A stretch of DNA of 37,975 nt from Deltaproteobacteria bacterium. GTDB lineage: Bacteria > Myxococcota_A > UBA9160 > JAJDAL01. Numbering within the stretch: position 1 is the first letter of the stretch; every line of letters begins with the position of its first letter. Under the pieces are notes generated by a model. The model made no database searches and was not told where the DNA came from. It was given only the letters and a program-made list of their open reading frames with translations. The stretch is taken from NCBI GenBank assembly GCA_029261875.1, contig JAJDAL010000001.1, forward strand, positions 1 through 37,975, written 5' to 3'. Made by a program: the position numbers and the translations under genes. Of this stretch, positions 16,356-24,453 are shown one piece after another.

Positions 16356-17459
16356 ATGGCCAATCTGCATCAATTGTTGAAGGCGATGATCGAGAAAGGC
16401 TCGAGCGATCTGCACATCACGACCAATTCGCCGCCGCAGCTTCGCGTCGACGGAAAACTCCAGCCCCTGAAAGTTCCGGAACTCGGGCCCGTCGAGACGA
16501 AACAGCTGTGTTACTCGATCCTAACGGATGCGCAGAAGCACCGTTTCGAGGAAAACAGCGAGCTCGACCTCTCCTTTGCGGTTCGCGGCCTCGCTCGCTT
16601 CCGCGCCAACATCTTCATGCAGCGGGGCGCCGTCGCCGGCGCGTTCCGGGCGATTCCCATCAAGATTCCCACGATGGAGGAGCTGGGGCTCCCGAAGGCG
16701 ATCGAGCAACTCACCCAGCGCCCGCGCGGTCTGATCCTGGTCACCGGTCCCACGGGTTCCGGCAAGTCCACCACCTTGGCGAGCATGCTCGATCGGATCA
16801 ACAGCGAGCGCCACGACCATATCGTGACGATCGAGGATCCGATCGAATACCTGCATCCCCACCGCAGTTGTCTGGTGAATCAGCGCGAAGTCGGCGCGGA
16901 CACGGATTCCTTCAAGAACGCGCTGAAATCCATTCTCCGTCAGGACCCGGACGTGGTTCTGATCGGTGAGATGCGCGATCTGGAAACCATCAAGGCCGCG
17001 CTCACGGTCTCGGAAACGGGTCACTTGGCTTTCGCCACACTGCATACCAACTCGGCGGTCCAGACCATCAACCGTGTGATCGATGTGTTCCCGCCGCACG
17101 AGCAGTCCCAGGTCCGTGCCGGCCTGTCGCAAACCCTCGAAGCGGTCGTCTGTCAATCGTTGCTGCCGACGGCCAATGGGCCGGGTCGGGTGCTCGCCAT
17201 GGAGATCATGATCCCCAACGCGGCCATTCGGAATCTGATTCGCGAAGAGAAGGTTCACCAGATCTACTCACAGATGCAGATCGGCCAGGACAAGTTCGGG
17301 ATGCAGACCATGAATCAGTCGCTTGCGAGTCTCTACCAGCGGCACCTGATTCGATTGGAAGATGCCTTGGGACGCAGCAGCGATCCCGAGGAATTGAGAA
17401 ATCTGATCGGGATGCCCGCGGCGGAGAATGCCGCCCAACGCGGTCTGAACCTCGAGTAG
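16356..17459 (+). CDS. pilT: Type IV pilus retraction ATPase PilT
   Basis: A 367-residue cytoplasmic hexameric ATPase that powers pilus disassembly and twitching. The N-terminus (LLKAMIEKGSSDLHITTNSPP) is typical. Walker A GPTGSGKST is at residues 131-139, the Asp box is TIEDPIEYLH, Walker B is DPDVVLIGEMRD, and the His box is TLHTNSA. The AIRNLIREEK motif needed for retraction is present near residue 289, and so is QTMNQSL, which separates PilT from PilB. Length fits PilT (345-370). AGGAGGGG lies just upstream of the ATG. It follows pilB by nine bases, so it is surely co-transcribed. Confidence 0.97.
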   Translation: MANLHQLLKAMIEKGSSDLHITTNSPPQLRVDGKLQPLKVPELGPVETKQLCYSILTDAQKHRFEENSELDLSFAVRGLARFRANIFMQRGAVAGAFRAIPIKIPTMEELGLPKAIEQLTQRPRGLILVTGPTGSGKSTTLASMLDRINSERHDHIVTIEDPIEYLHPHRSCLVNQREVGADTDSFKNALKSILRQDPDVVLIGEMRDLETIKAALTVSETGHLAFATLHTNSAVQTINRVIDVFPPHEQSQVRAGLSQTLEAVVCQSLLPTANGPGRVLAMEIMIPNAAIRNLIREEKVHQIYSQMQIGQDKFGMQTMNQSLASLYQRHLIRLEDALGRSSDPEELRNLIGMPAAENAAQRGLNLE

Positions 17460-17490
17460 ACCGGGCCAAGCGTCCCAGGGAGGAAGAATC

Positions 17491-18702
17491 ATGCCCGTCT
17501 ATGTCTGGCAGGGGAGAACCCGCCAAGGGCAGATAAAAAAGGGTGTCATGGAGGCCGCGAGCGATTCTGCGGTGATGACACAGCTGCGGGCCCAGAGCTT
17601 GCTTCCGGTTTCCGTCAAAGCGAAATCGAAAGAGCTGAATTTTTCGATTCCTGGGCTCGGTGCGCGGATCACGATTCGGGATCTGGTGGTCTTCACCCGG
17701 CAGTTTGCGACGATGATCGATGCCGGCCTGCCTCTCGTTCAATGCCTCGAGATCCTCGCCAACCAAAACCCGAACGCGGAATTCAAGAAGATCCTTTCCG
17801 CGGTCAAAGCCGACGTCGAGCAGGGCTCCACCTTCGCAGACGCCCTGAAGAAGCACCCGAAAGCCTTCGACGAGTTGTTCGTGAACCTCGTCGCCGCCGG
17901 TGAGATCGGCGGTATCCTGGACACGATTCTGTCGCGCTTGGCTGCTTACCTCGAAAAAGCCGACAATCTGCGCCGCAAAGTTCGCGGCGCGATGGTGTAC
18001 CCGTCGACGATTCTCATGGTGGCGATCGGCGTTCTGACGCTTCTGTTGGTCAAGGTGATTCCCGTCTTCGAGAAGATGTTCCAGGACTTTGGTGGAACCC
18101 TGCCGGGCCCCACTCAAGTGGTGATCGACGTCAGCCACTTCATGCAAACCTGGATCGTGTTCTTCATGCTGGGATTCAGTGCAATGGTCGTGGGATGGTT
18201 TCAGGCGCGTGCGCGGTCCCCGGAGTTCAAATACAAGACCGATGCGCTGATCTTGCGGCTGCCCGTGTTTGGTCCGTTGCTGAAGAAGGTCGCCGTGGCG
18301 CGCTTCTCGCGAACGTTCGGAACCATGATTTCGAGTGGTGTTCCGATCCTCGACGCGCTCGACGTCGTGGCGAAGACGGCGGGAAACAAAGTCATCGAAG
18401 GGGAATTGATGAAGGCACGGTCGGCGATCTCGGAGGGAAAGACCATCGCGGAGCCCCTCCAATCGTCGAAGGTCTTTCCCGGCATGGTGGTGCAGATGAT
18501 CGCCGTCGGAGAACAGACCGGTGCAATGGATTCGATGTTGGCGAAGATCGCCGATTTCTTCGATGACGTAGTGGATGCGTGCGTATCGGCGCTGACCGGC
18601 TTGATGGAGCCCATGATGTTGGTGTTTCTCGGGGGGTCGATCGGAACGATTCTGATCGCGATGTACCTACCCATCTTCAAGCTCGCGGACGCCATCAAGT
18701 AG
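17491..18702 (+). CDS. pilC: Type IV pilus inner-membrane platform protein PilC
   Basis: A 403-residue polytopic protein on which PilB or PilT acts to move pilins. It has two GspF-type repeats, the first starting with TRQFATMIDAGLPLVQCLEILANQ (about residue 69) and the second with SRTFGTMISSGVPILDALDVVA (about residue 272). Both are followed by helical segments; the clearest transmembrane stretches are at about 170-195, 210-230 and 375-398. VAAGEIGGILDTIL and VAVGEQTGAMDSML are the matching second motifs. Length is typical (about 405). The RBS is AGGGAGGAAG. An inverted repeat overlaps its stop. Confidence 0.97.
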   Translation: MPVYVWQGRTRQGQIKKGVMEAASDSAVMTQLRAQSLLPVSVKAKSKELNFSIPGLGARITIRDLVVFTRQFATMIDAGLPLVQCLEILANQNPNAEFKKILSAVKADVEQGSTFADALKKHPKAFDELFVNLVAAGEIGGILDTILSRLAAYLEKADNLRRKVRGAMVYPSTILMVAIGVLTLLLVKVIPVFEKMFQDFGGTLPGPTQVVIDVSHFMQTWIVFFMLGFSAMVVGWFQARARSPEFKYKTDALILRLPVFGPLLKKVAVARFSRTFGTMISSGVPILDALDVVAKTAGNKVIEGELMKARSAISEGKTIAEPLQSSKVFPGMVVQMIAVGEQTGAMDSMLAKIADFFDDVVDACVSALTGLMEPMMLVFLGGSIGTILIAMYLPIFKLADAIK

Positions 18703-18712
18703 CGAGTCCGCG
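18684..18712 (+). other. Inverted repeat spanning the pilC stop
   Basis: CGCGGAC at 18684-18690 and GTCCGCG at 18706-18712 form a possible seven-pair stem with a 15-base loop around the pilC stop codon. No U-tract follows, so it is not a standard intrinsic terminator; it could be a processing or attenuation hairpin, or chance in GC-rich DNA. Confidence 0.25.
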
Positions 18713-18733
18713 CGGGTAGGGGGCTCGCACCGG

Positions 18734-20443
18734 ATGAATCACGCCAGTGCGCCCGATTGGATCGGGTTGCGGTCGCCGCCGGTGGCGACGCGGTTCGCAT
18801 TGTTGGGCGTCGTTTTCGCCATCGTGCTCATGCTCGACGGGCCGGGCGCGGCGTCGTCGGGCATCACGACTCGGGGACTCTACGGGACGCTCGCCGTCGG
18901 ATTCCTCGCCAACCTTCTCGTGGAACCCCTGCGCCGCCGCGCGAACCATTCCAACGCGCTGGCCGCCGTCCCGTTCTGTATGGATCTCGGCATCGTAACT
19001 GCGCTGGTTCACTTCAGCGGGCGCTCGGAATCGATCTTCGTCTTTCTTTATGCTCTGGTCGTCGTGTATGGGGCCACGGTTTTCGAGCGGCGTCTGGCGT
19101 TGTTGGGAGCGCTACTCGCCGCCACCGCGTACGCGGGGGTGCTCCTCGAGGACCATTGGATTCACTGGTTTGGGGGCGACCGCGGGGACCCGTCGCTGCT
19201 CCCGGCGCTTTTCGCGCGAGCGGGAGTCAATGCGGGCGGGCTGCTGCTCGTGGCGTTTCTGGCCAGCGCACTCTCCGGTGAACTGCACCGCGCCGGACGT
19301 GCCCTCGACGAGAGCAATCGAGATCTGGGCCAGCTGCGTCGGCTTCACGTTCGGATCGTAGAGAGTCTTACCAGTGGACTGCTGACGACGGATCTCCAGC
19401 ACACGGTGACGTCCTTCAACGCCGAGGCCGAGCGGATCACGGGTATCTCGGGGGAGCAAGCGCTGGGTCGCCCACTCGAGGAACTCATTCCCGGCGCGGA
19501 GGTGTTGCTGCGAGAGGACCGGGGCGTTGCCGGGCGAACGGCCCGCGAACGCCTGGCATTCCGTCGGCCCGGGGGCGAGAACCTGCATCTGGGGCTTGCC
19601 GCATCGATCTTGAAGGATGCCGAATCGGTGGGGAGCGGCCATGTGTTGATCTTTCAGAACGTCACGCATGTGGTGGAAATGGAGCAGGAGTTGCGCCGTT
19701 CCGAACGCCTCGCCGGCGTGGGGCAACTCGCCGCGCACATTGCCCACGAGGTTCGCAATCCGCTCGCCGCCATGTCCGGCGCAATTCAAATGATGAGCGC
19801 CGACTCGATGCAGGGCGGCCCCGCCCCCGAAACCTCGGGGGAAGAACAACAGCGCCTGATGGGCATCGTTTTGCGCGAGATCGACCGCCTGAATGTCCTG
19901 ATCACGGATTTCCTGCAGTTCGCGCGCCCCACCCCCATCAAGCCCGAGACGATTGCCCTCCAGACCGTTGTGCGGGAGATCCTCGACGTTTTTGGGAGTG
20001 GCGAGAGCGGTCGGGTTCGGGTCGTGGAGGAGATCGACCCCGATCTCGCGATTCGTGCGGACGCCGGTCAGTTGCGGCAGATGTTCTGGAACCTGATCCG
20101 CAATGCGGATCAGGCGATGCCCGACGGAGGGCGCTTAACCATTACGGGGAAACCGCGAGATCCGTCCTCTCAAGAGGGCTCTTCCAAGAACCGAAGTGAA
20201 GAGAGGGAAGAGGGGGATGTCTGGGCTGAGATCCTGGTGTCGGACACCGGATCGGGGATTTCGCCGGACGTGATCGAACGCGTCTTTGATCCTTTCTTCA
20301 CAACGAAAGATGAGGGCACGGGGCTGGGACTGGCTGCGGTCCACCACATCGTCCACACGAACGAGGGACGACTTCAGGTGGAGAGCGCTGCAGGTTTCGG
20401 GACGATCTTTCGCATTCGATTGCCACGGGTGGAGGGAACTTGA
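18734..20443 (+). CDS. pilS: Sensor histidine kinase PilS
   Basis: A 569-residue inner-membrane kinase that partners PilR. The N-terminus has about six hydrophobic helices (residues about 20-185), as in PilS proteins that sense pilin in the membrane. A PAS domain follows (about 205-315, ESLTSGLLTTDLQH). The HisKA domain carries the phosphoacceptor His338 in AAHIAHEVRNPLAAMSG. The ATPase domain shows an N box (NLIRNADQAM), DTGSGISP and GTGLGLAAVHH. A hydrophilic, acidic insertion of about 20 residues (about 475-495) lies between the N box and the DTGSG box. Position directly before pilR supports the name. The stop overlaps the pilR start (TTGA). Confidence 0.94.
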   Translation: MNHASAPDWIGLRSPPVATRFALLGVVFAIVLMLDGPGAASSGITTRGLYGTLAVGFLANLLVEPLRRRANHSNALAAVPFCMDLGIVTALVHFSGRSESIFVFLYALVVVYGATVFERRLALLGALLAATAYAGVLLEDHWIHWFGGDRGDPSLLPALFARAGVNAGGLLLVAFLASALSGELHRAGRALDESNRDLGQLRRLHVRIVESLTSGLLTTDLQHTVTSFNAEAERITGISGEQALGRPLEELIPGAEVLLREDRGVAGRTARERLAFRRPGGENLHLGLAASILKDAESVGSGHVLIFQNVTHVVEMEQELRRSERLAGVGQLAAHIAHEVRNPLAAMSGAIQMMSADSMQGGPAPETSGEEQQRLMGIVLREIDRLNVLITDFLQFARPTPIKPETIALQTVVREILDVFGSGESGRVRVVEEIDPDLAIRADAGQLRQMFWNLIRNADQAMPDGGRLTITGKPRDPSSQEGSSKNRSEEREEGDVWAEILVSDTGSGISPDVIERVFDPFFTTKDEGTGLGLAAVHHIVHTNEGRLQVESAAGFGTIFRIRLPRVEGT

Positions 20444-21825
20444 CCGCAAAGGCGAGGATCCTCGTCGTTGACGACGAGCAAAGCATGCGTGAGTTCCTCG
20501 AAATTCTCTTTCGAAGAGAGAATTTCGAGGTGCAGACCGCTGCCGATGCGGACACCGCACTCCTGGCCCTCGAATCCGATGATTTCGACGTAGTGATCAG
20601 CGATATCCAGATGCCCGGACGCAGCGGTCTCGACCTGATGCGGGCCATTCGGGACATCGCGCCGGAATCCGCAGTCATCTTGATCACCGCCTACGCGACG
20701 GCGGAGACGGCCATCGCGGCCATGCGAGAAGGTGCCTACGACTACGTAACGAAACCGTTCAAGGTGGATGAAATCCGCGTCGTCGTCGAAAAGGCGCTCG
20801 AAAAGAAACTCCTGACCAAAGAAAATCGCAGGCTTCGAACGGAACTTCGCAGTCAGGCGCGTCACCGTGCTTTGGTGGGGAACAGCAGTGCCATGCAGCG
20901 CGTCTACCACCTGGTGGACCAGGTGGCCGAGACACGAACCAACGTGCTCGTGTGCGGCGAGAGTGGAACGGGAAAAGAATTGGTCGCACGAGCGATCCAC
21001 GAACGCAGTGAGCGGCGCGACAAATCCTTCGTGGCCGTCAATTGCGGCGCCATTCCCGAGAACCTGCTGGAATCGGAGCTGTTCGGCCATGTGAAGGGTG
21101 CCTTCACCGGAGCGGTTCAGAGCAAGGCGGGGCTGTTCGAGATCGCCGATGGCGGAACGCTGTTTCTGGATGAAGTGGGCGAACTGCCGCCTCCGCTTCA
21201 GGTCAAATTGTTGCGCGTCATTCAAGAAAAGACGATTCGGCGCGTAGGCAACACATCGGACCAGCGGGTGGATACGCGTTTGGTGTCCGCGACCAATCGA
21301 AAACTCGAAGACGAAGTCCACGCCGGTCGCTTCCGCGAGGATCTCTATTATCGCCTGAACGTGATCCAGATCCCGCTGCCGGCGCTCCGCGACCGCCGAG
21401 AGGACATCCCGCTGCTGGTGCATCACTTCACCGAGAAGTACGCCAAGGAGTTGGGCAAGGACATTCGGGGCATCAGCGAAGAGGCGTTGGACCGGTTGAT
21501 GACCTACGCGTTTCAGGGGAACGTTCGCGAACTGGAGAATGTCGTCGAGCGTTCGGTGGCGCTATCCCAAGCGGATCGCATCGAGGCCGACACCTTGCCC
21601 CCGAACGTATTGCGCCCGGTGGAGTCCCCGGGGATTCCGCGGATTTCCGAACAAGGGGTGGATCTGGAGTCGCTCGTCAACGACTACGAGCGCGGTCTCT
21701 TACTCGAGGCGTTGGATCGGTCGGGCGGCGTGAAGAAGCGGGCGGCATCGCTGTTGGGAATTTCGTTCCGCTCCTTCCGCTATCGCCTCGAAAAGCTGGG
21801 CCTCGACGACAGCTCCGAGACCTGA
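20440..21825 (+). CDS. pilR: Sigma-54-dependent response regulator PilR
   Basis: A 461-residue NtrC-family activator. The receiver domain has DDE at 11-13, the phosphoacceptor Asp55 in VISDIQMPG and the conserved Lys in YVTKPF. The AAA+ domain has Walker A GESGTGKE, the sigma-54-contacting GAFTGA loop, and GGTLFLDEVGELPPPLQ. The C-terminal FIS-type helix-turn-helix is KKRAASLLGISFRSFRYRLEKLG. It should bind upstream of a -24/-12 promoter and drive open-complex formation; a strong site of that type lies at 23340-23355. The start is TTG at 20440 with GGAGGG three bases upstream, overlapping the pilS stop. Confidence 0.95.
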   Translation: MTAKARILVVDDEQSMREFLEILFRRENFEVQTAADADTALLALESDDFDVVISDIQMPGRSGLDLMRAIRDIAPESAVILITAYATAETAIAAMREGAYDYVTKPFKVDEIRVVVEKALEKKLLTKENRRLRTELRSQARHRALVGNSSAMQRVYHLVDQVAETRTNVLVCGESGTGKELVARAIHERSERRDKSFVAVNCGAIPENLLESELFGHVKGAFTGAVQSKAGLFEIADGGTLFLDEVGELPPPLQVKLLRVIQEKTIRRVGNTSDQRVDTRLVSATNRKLEDEVHAGRFREDLYYRLNVIQIPLPALRDRREDIPLLVHHFTEKYAKELGKDIRGISEEALDRLMTYAFQGNVRELENVVERSVALSQADRIEADTLPPNVLRPVESPGIPRISEQGVDLESLVNDYERGLLLEALDRSGGVKKRAASLLGISFRSFRYRLEKLGLDDSSET

Positions 21826-21829
21826 ATCG

Positions 21830-23233
21830 ATGGCGCGTCGCGCCGGATTGCAGGCCGAGGTGGTGGCGAGCCTTGCGCTCATCATGCTGGGCTCCGTAGG
21901 TGTGCTCGGCCTGGTGCTGTCGAGTTTCGACGAAGCTCGCTTTCACACGTTGTTGACGCGCTCGCTGCAGACCGAGGCCAAGACGCTGGGGAGCTGGGTT
22001 GCCCCGGTGTTCCCCGGCACGACGTGGTGGAAACTGGCTGAGGACGGCTCCGTGCGCGGTTTCGGAGACGCGCCCGGCAGGCTCGACCCGGCGTCGCGCG
22101 CGATCGCAGCGCGGGCACGGCGGGACGCGGTAGCCATTCTTCAGGTGGGCCGCGGAGAAACACCGCTCTACTTTGCCGTTCCCGTCAGTGGCGGCGAAAT
22201 CGCCGTGGCGCTCATTCCCGCCGCAGCGACCCGGTCCATGCGAGCGGTGCCGCAGGAGATCATTGCCGGCATCTTGATCGCCGACGCGGCCATCTTCACG
22301 GTGTTCGGAACCTACCTGTTGAGGCGCCGCGTCGTGTTGCCGCTGCGCCGCCTGGTTGGCGCCGCGCGGCACCTGGCCCTCGGGGAGGGCAGCGCGCGGG
22401 TTCCCGAGGTGGGAAGCCGTGAGGCCACCGACGTGGCCCGGGCGTTCAATGAGATGGCCGAATCCCTCGAAGCGCGAACCGGGGCGTTGATCAAATCCGT
22501 ATCCGACCTCGAACACGCGAATGCGGATCTTCGCCGGGCCCGGGCGGGACTCGACCGCTCGGAACGTTTGGCCTCCGTCGGGTCCCTTGCGGCCGGCGTG
22601 GCGCACGAAGTCGGAAATCCCATGGGTGCGCTGCTCGCATTCTTGGACCTGGCGGGTCGCGACCCGAGTCTTTCGGGAGAGGCCCAGAATCACCTGCAGC
22701 GGGCCGCCGGGGAGGGGGAACGGGTTCGACGGATTCTTCAGCAACTGCTCGACTTTTCGCGTCCGCCGAGGCCGACCGCGGTCCCTGTCGATCTGTTGGC
22801 GATCGCACGGGAGACCGGCGAGCTGGTGCGGGCCCAGTCGCGATACCGCGGCATCGAGATTTCAGTAATGGGTACCGGTGCCCCCGACGCCCTCGCGGAT
22901 CGCAGCGCGGTGCTCCAGATCCTGCTCAATCTCGTGATGAATGCGTGTGACGCGGTGAAGGGTATCGAAGGACCCACGATTCGAATCGTCGTGGAAATCG
23001 CCCCGGATGGCGCCCATGTCGAGTGTCGCGTATCGGACAACGGTCCCGGCATCCCACTCGTGCTACGCGAGCGCATTTTCGATCCGTTCTTCACGACCAA
23101 GCCCCCCGGCGAAGGGACCGGCCTCGGCCTCGCAAATGCGGGCCGTGTGGCCGAAGAGCTGAACGGTTCCATCGAGTTTCGAGAGGGAAGTGGGGGGGGC
23201 GCGTGCTTCGTGTTGAGGCTCCCCACGGCGTGA
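21830..23233 (+). CDS. Second sensor histidine kinase, HAMP-containing, downstream of pilR
   Basis: A 467-residue membrane kinase with no receiver domain. There are two membrane helices (about residues 10-32 and 140-162) around a periplasmic sensor region of about 100 residues with no family I recognise. A HAMP-like linker (about 163-220: LPLRRLVGAARHLALGE) and a coiled coil come next. The HisKA domain has His259 in AAGVAHEVGNPMGALLAF. The ATPase domain has NLVMNACDAV, DNGPGIP and GTGLGLANAGR. It resembles NtrB/AtoS-type kinases that feed NtrC-type regulators. It follows pilR by four bases. Likely partners are PilR or the NtrC-type protein at 30955-32310; neither is proven. Confidence 0.9.
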   Translation: MARRAGLQAEVVASLALIMLGSVGVLGLVLSSFDEARFHTLLTRSLQTEAKTLGSWVAPVFPGTTWWKLAEDGSVRGFGDAPGRLDPASRAIAARARRDAVAILQVGRGETPLYFAVPVSGGEIAVALIPAAATRSMRAVPQEIIAGILIADAAIFTVFGTYLLRRRVVLPLRRLVGAARHLALGEGSARVPEVGSREATDVARAFNEMAESLEARTGALIKSVSDLEHANADLRRARAGLDRSERLASVGSLAAGVAHEVGNPMGALLAFLDLAGRDPSLSGEAQNHLQRAAGEGERVRRILQQLLDFSRPPRPTAVPVDLLAIARETGELVRAQSRYRGIEISVMGTGAPDALADRSAVLQILLNLVMNACDAVKGIEGPTIRIVVEIAPDGAHVECRVSDNGPGIPLVLRERIFDPFFTTKPPGEGTGLGLANAGRVAEELNGSIEFREGSGGGACFVLRLPTA

Positions 23234-23249
23234 AGAGAATTGCGTGGCC

Positions 23250-23291
23250 CGCACGCAAGTGCGTAGCGGAGCTGCTCGGGGACCCCGGGGT
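23250..23291 (+). other. Short hairpins between the second kinase and the sigma-54 promoter
   Basis: CGCAC and GTGCG with a GCAA tetraloop (23250-23263), and a ten-base palindrome ACCCCGGGGT (23282-23291). Neither is followed by a T-run. They may separate the regulatory genes from the minor-pilin transcript, but the evidence is weak. Confidence 0.2.
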
Positions 23292-23339
23292 AGTTCTAAA
23301 AACAGAAGTCGAAACGGCAGCTTACGAGCTTGTCCGAAC

Positions 23340-23355
23340 TGGCATGTGGCTTGCT
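23340..23355 (+). promoter_or_regulatory. Sigma-54 (-24/-12) promoter of the minor-pilin cluster
   Basis: TGGCATG, four bases, then TTGCT matches the sigma-54 consensus TGGCAYR-N4-TTGCW at every defined base. GG at 23341-23342 and GC at 23353-23354 are ten bases apart, as required. The expected start of transcription is near 23366, about 16 bases before the ATG at 23382. It lies in the 148-base gap after the regulatory genes, immediately upstream of the first pseudopilin gene. An activator such as PilR (20440-21825) would be needed. Confidence 0.85.
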
Positions 23356-23381
23356 CTATCAGCGTCAGTGGGAGTGATGGG

Positions 23382-23987
23382 ATGAGATCAAAATCACAAA
23401 ACGGCTTCACCTTGATCGAACTGATGATCGTGGTCGCGATCATGGGGATCGCGTCCCTCGTCACGGTTCCCCGCTTCATCGATTGGCTCGAGGACATCCG
23501 GGTGAAGGATGCTGCACGCGGTGTGGCGGACGCCTTTGCGTTGGCCCGGGTCGAAGCGATTCGAAACCAGAACAATCAGATCGTCAGTTTCCAGAGCAAC
23601 ACGACGGTCACGATCCTCGACGACACCGACAACGACGGCGTTGCCGATGTGGGGGAAAGCGTGACGACGGTGACGGCACAACAGGGGGTAACGCCCGGAG
23701 CCAGCGCCGCGCTCAGCAATGTGCCGGGTGATCCGGACCCGCAGAACGAATTCTCGAACGGGCTGACGTTCATCGGATTGGATTCGAATCCGACGAACTC
23801 TCTCGCGTTTCTTCCCACCGGAATTCCGGTGGTGTTCTCCACGTCGCCCTTTACTCCTGGAGCGGTTGGGAGCGGTAGCGGTGGCGTTTACCTCACGAAT
23901 GGTCGCCGCGATTACGCAATCGTGCTGAACGCCATGGGGGGCGTCGCCGTGGGGAAGTGGAGCCGCAGCGATGCGGAATGGAGGTAG
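23382..23987 (+). CDS. Minor pilin, FimT/FimU (GspH) type
   Basis: A 201-residue prepilin with a short basic leader (MRSKSQNG) cut before Phe by prepilin peptidase: G/FTLIELMIVVAIMGIASL, with the conserved Glu at +5. The first 55 residues (PRFIDWLEDIRVKDAARGVADAFALARVEAIRNQN) match FimT/FimU and GspH pseudopilins. The C-terminal half is a Gly/Ser/Thr-rich globular region ending YAIVLNAMGGVAVGKW. A DDTDNDGVADVGE stretch near residues 79-91 resembles a calcium-binding loop. ATG at 23382 is chosen for its GGGAG and leader length. It is the first gene after the sigma-54 promoter. Confidence 0.9.
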   Translation: MRSKSQNGFTLIELMIVVAIMGIASLVTVPRFIDWLEDIRVKDAARGVADAFALARVEAIRNQNNQIVSFQSNTTVTILDDTDNDGVADVGESVTTVTAQQGVTPGASAALSNVPGDPDPQNEFSNGLTFIGLDSNPTNSLAFLPTGIPVVFSTSPFTPGAVGSGSGGVYLTNGRRDYAIVLNAMGGVAVGKWSRSDAEWR

Positions 23988-23994
23988 AGCGCCG

Positions 23995-24453
23995 ATGCGA
24001 ACTCGGTCCATGCAAACTCAGCGCGGTTTTACCCTGATCGAGGTCATGGCCGCCATGGCGATGCTCGGCTTCGGGTTGCTCGCGCTGTCGACCCTCCAGA
24101 TTCGCGCCATGAAAGAGGGTGGCAGTGGGTGGCGCACCAATCAAGCGGCGGTAATCGCGCGCGACGCGTTGGAGGTGGTGCAGCGCCTGCCCTGGGCACA
24201 GGTCGCCGCGACCGGTGGTTTCGCGGCTCCGCCCTGGATCTCATTCGGCGGGTATCCCGCTGGAGACATTCCCGTCACGGTGGCCGGTTCCGGTTCGACG
24301 ACCAACTTGTTCGAAGTCTATTCCGTTCGCTGGCGGGTGACCGACAACGGCGGAAGCGCCTTTCTTCGCGACGTCGACATCCAGGTCAGCTGGAACGAAG
24401 ACCATTTCCCAAACCGGCAACTCACGTTGTCGACACTTCGGTACAACCGATGA
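23995..24453 (+). CDS. pilV: Minor pilin PilV-like
   Basis: A 152-residue prepilin with leader MRTRSMQTQRG, then FTLIEVMAAMAMLGFGLLALSTLQ, with Glu at +5. The LGFGLLALSTLQ stretch and its distance to the globular part are characteristic of PilV/GspI-type minor pilins. The position between the FimT-like and PilW-like genes supports this. ATG at 23995 follows GGAGG by about ten bases; an internal ATG at 24010 would still give a leader but is farther from the RBS. It overlaps the next start (ATG at 24450). Confidence 0.88.
   Translation: MRTRSMQTQRGFTLIEVMAAMAMLGFGLLALSTLQIRAMKEGGSGWRTNQAAVIARDALEVVQRLPWAQVAATGGFAAPPWISFGGYPAGDIPVTVAGSGSTTNLFEVYSVRWRVTDNGGSAFLRDVDIQVSWNEDHFPNRQLTLSTLRYNR

Noticed and set aside
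23282..23291. Intrinsic terminator at the ACCCCGGGGT palindrome
   Set aside because: It has no loop of usable size and no following T-run; kept only as a weak structure.
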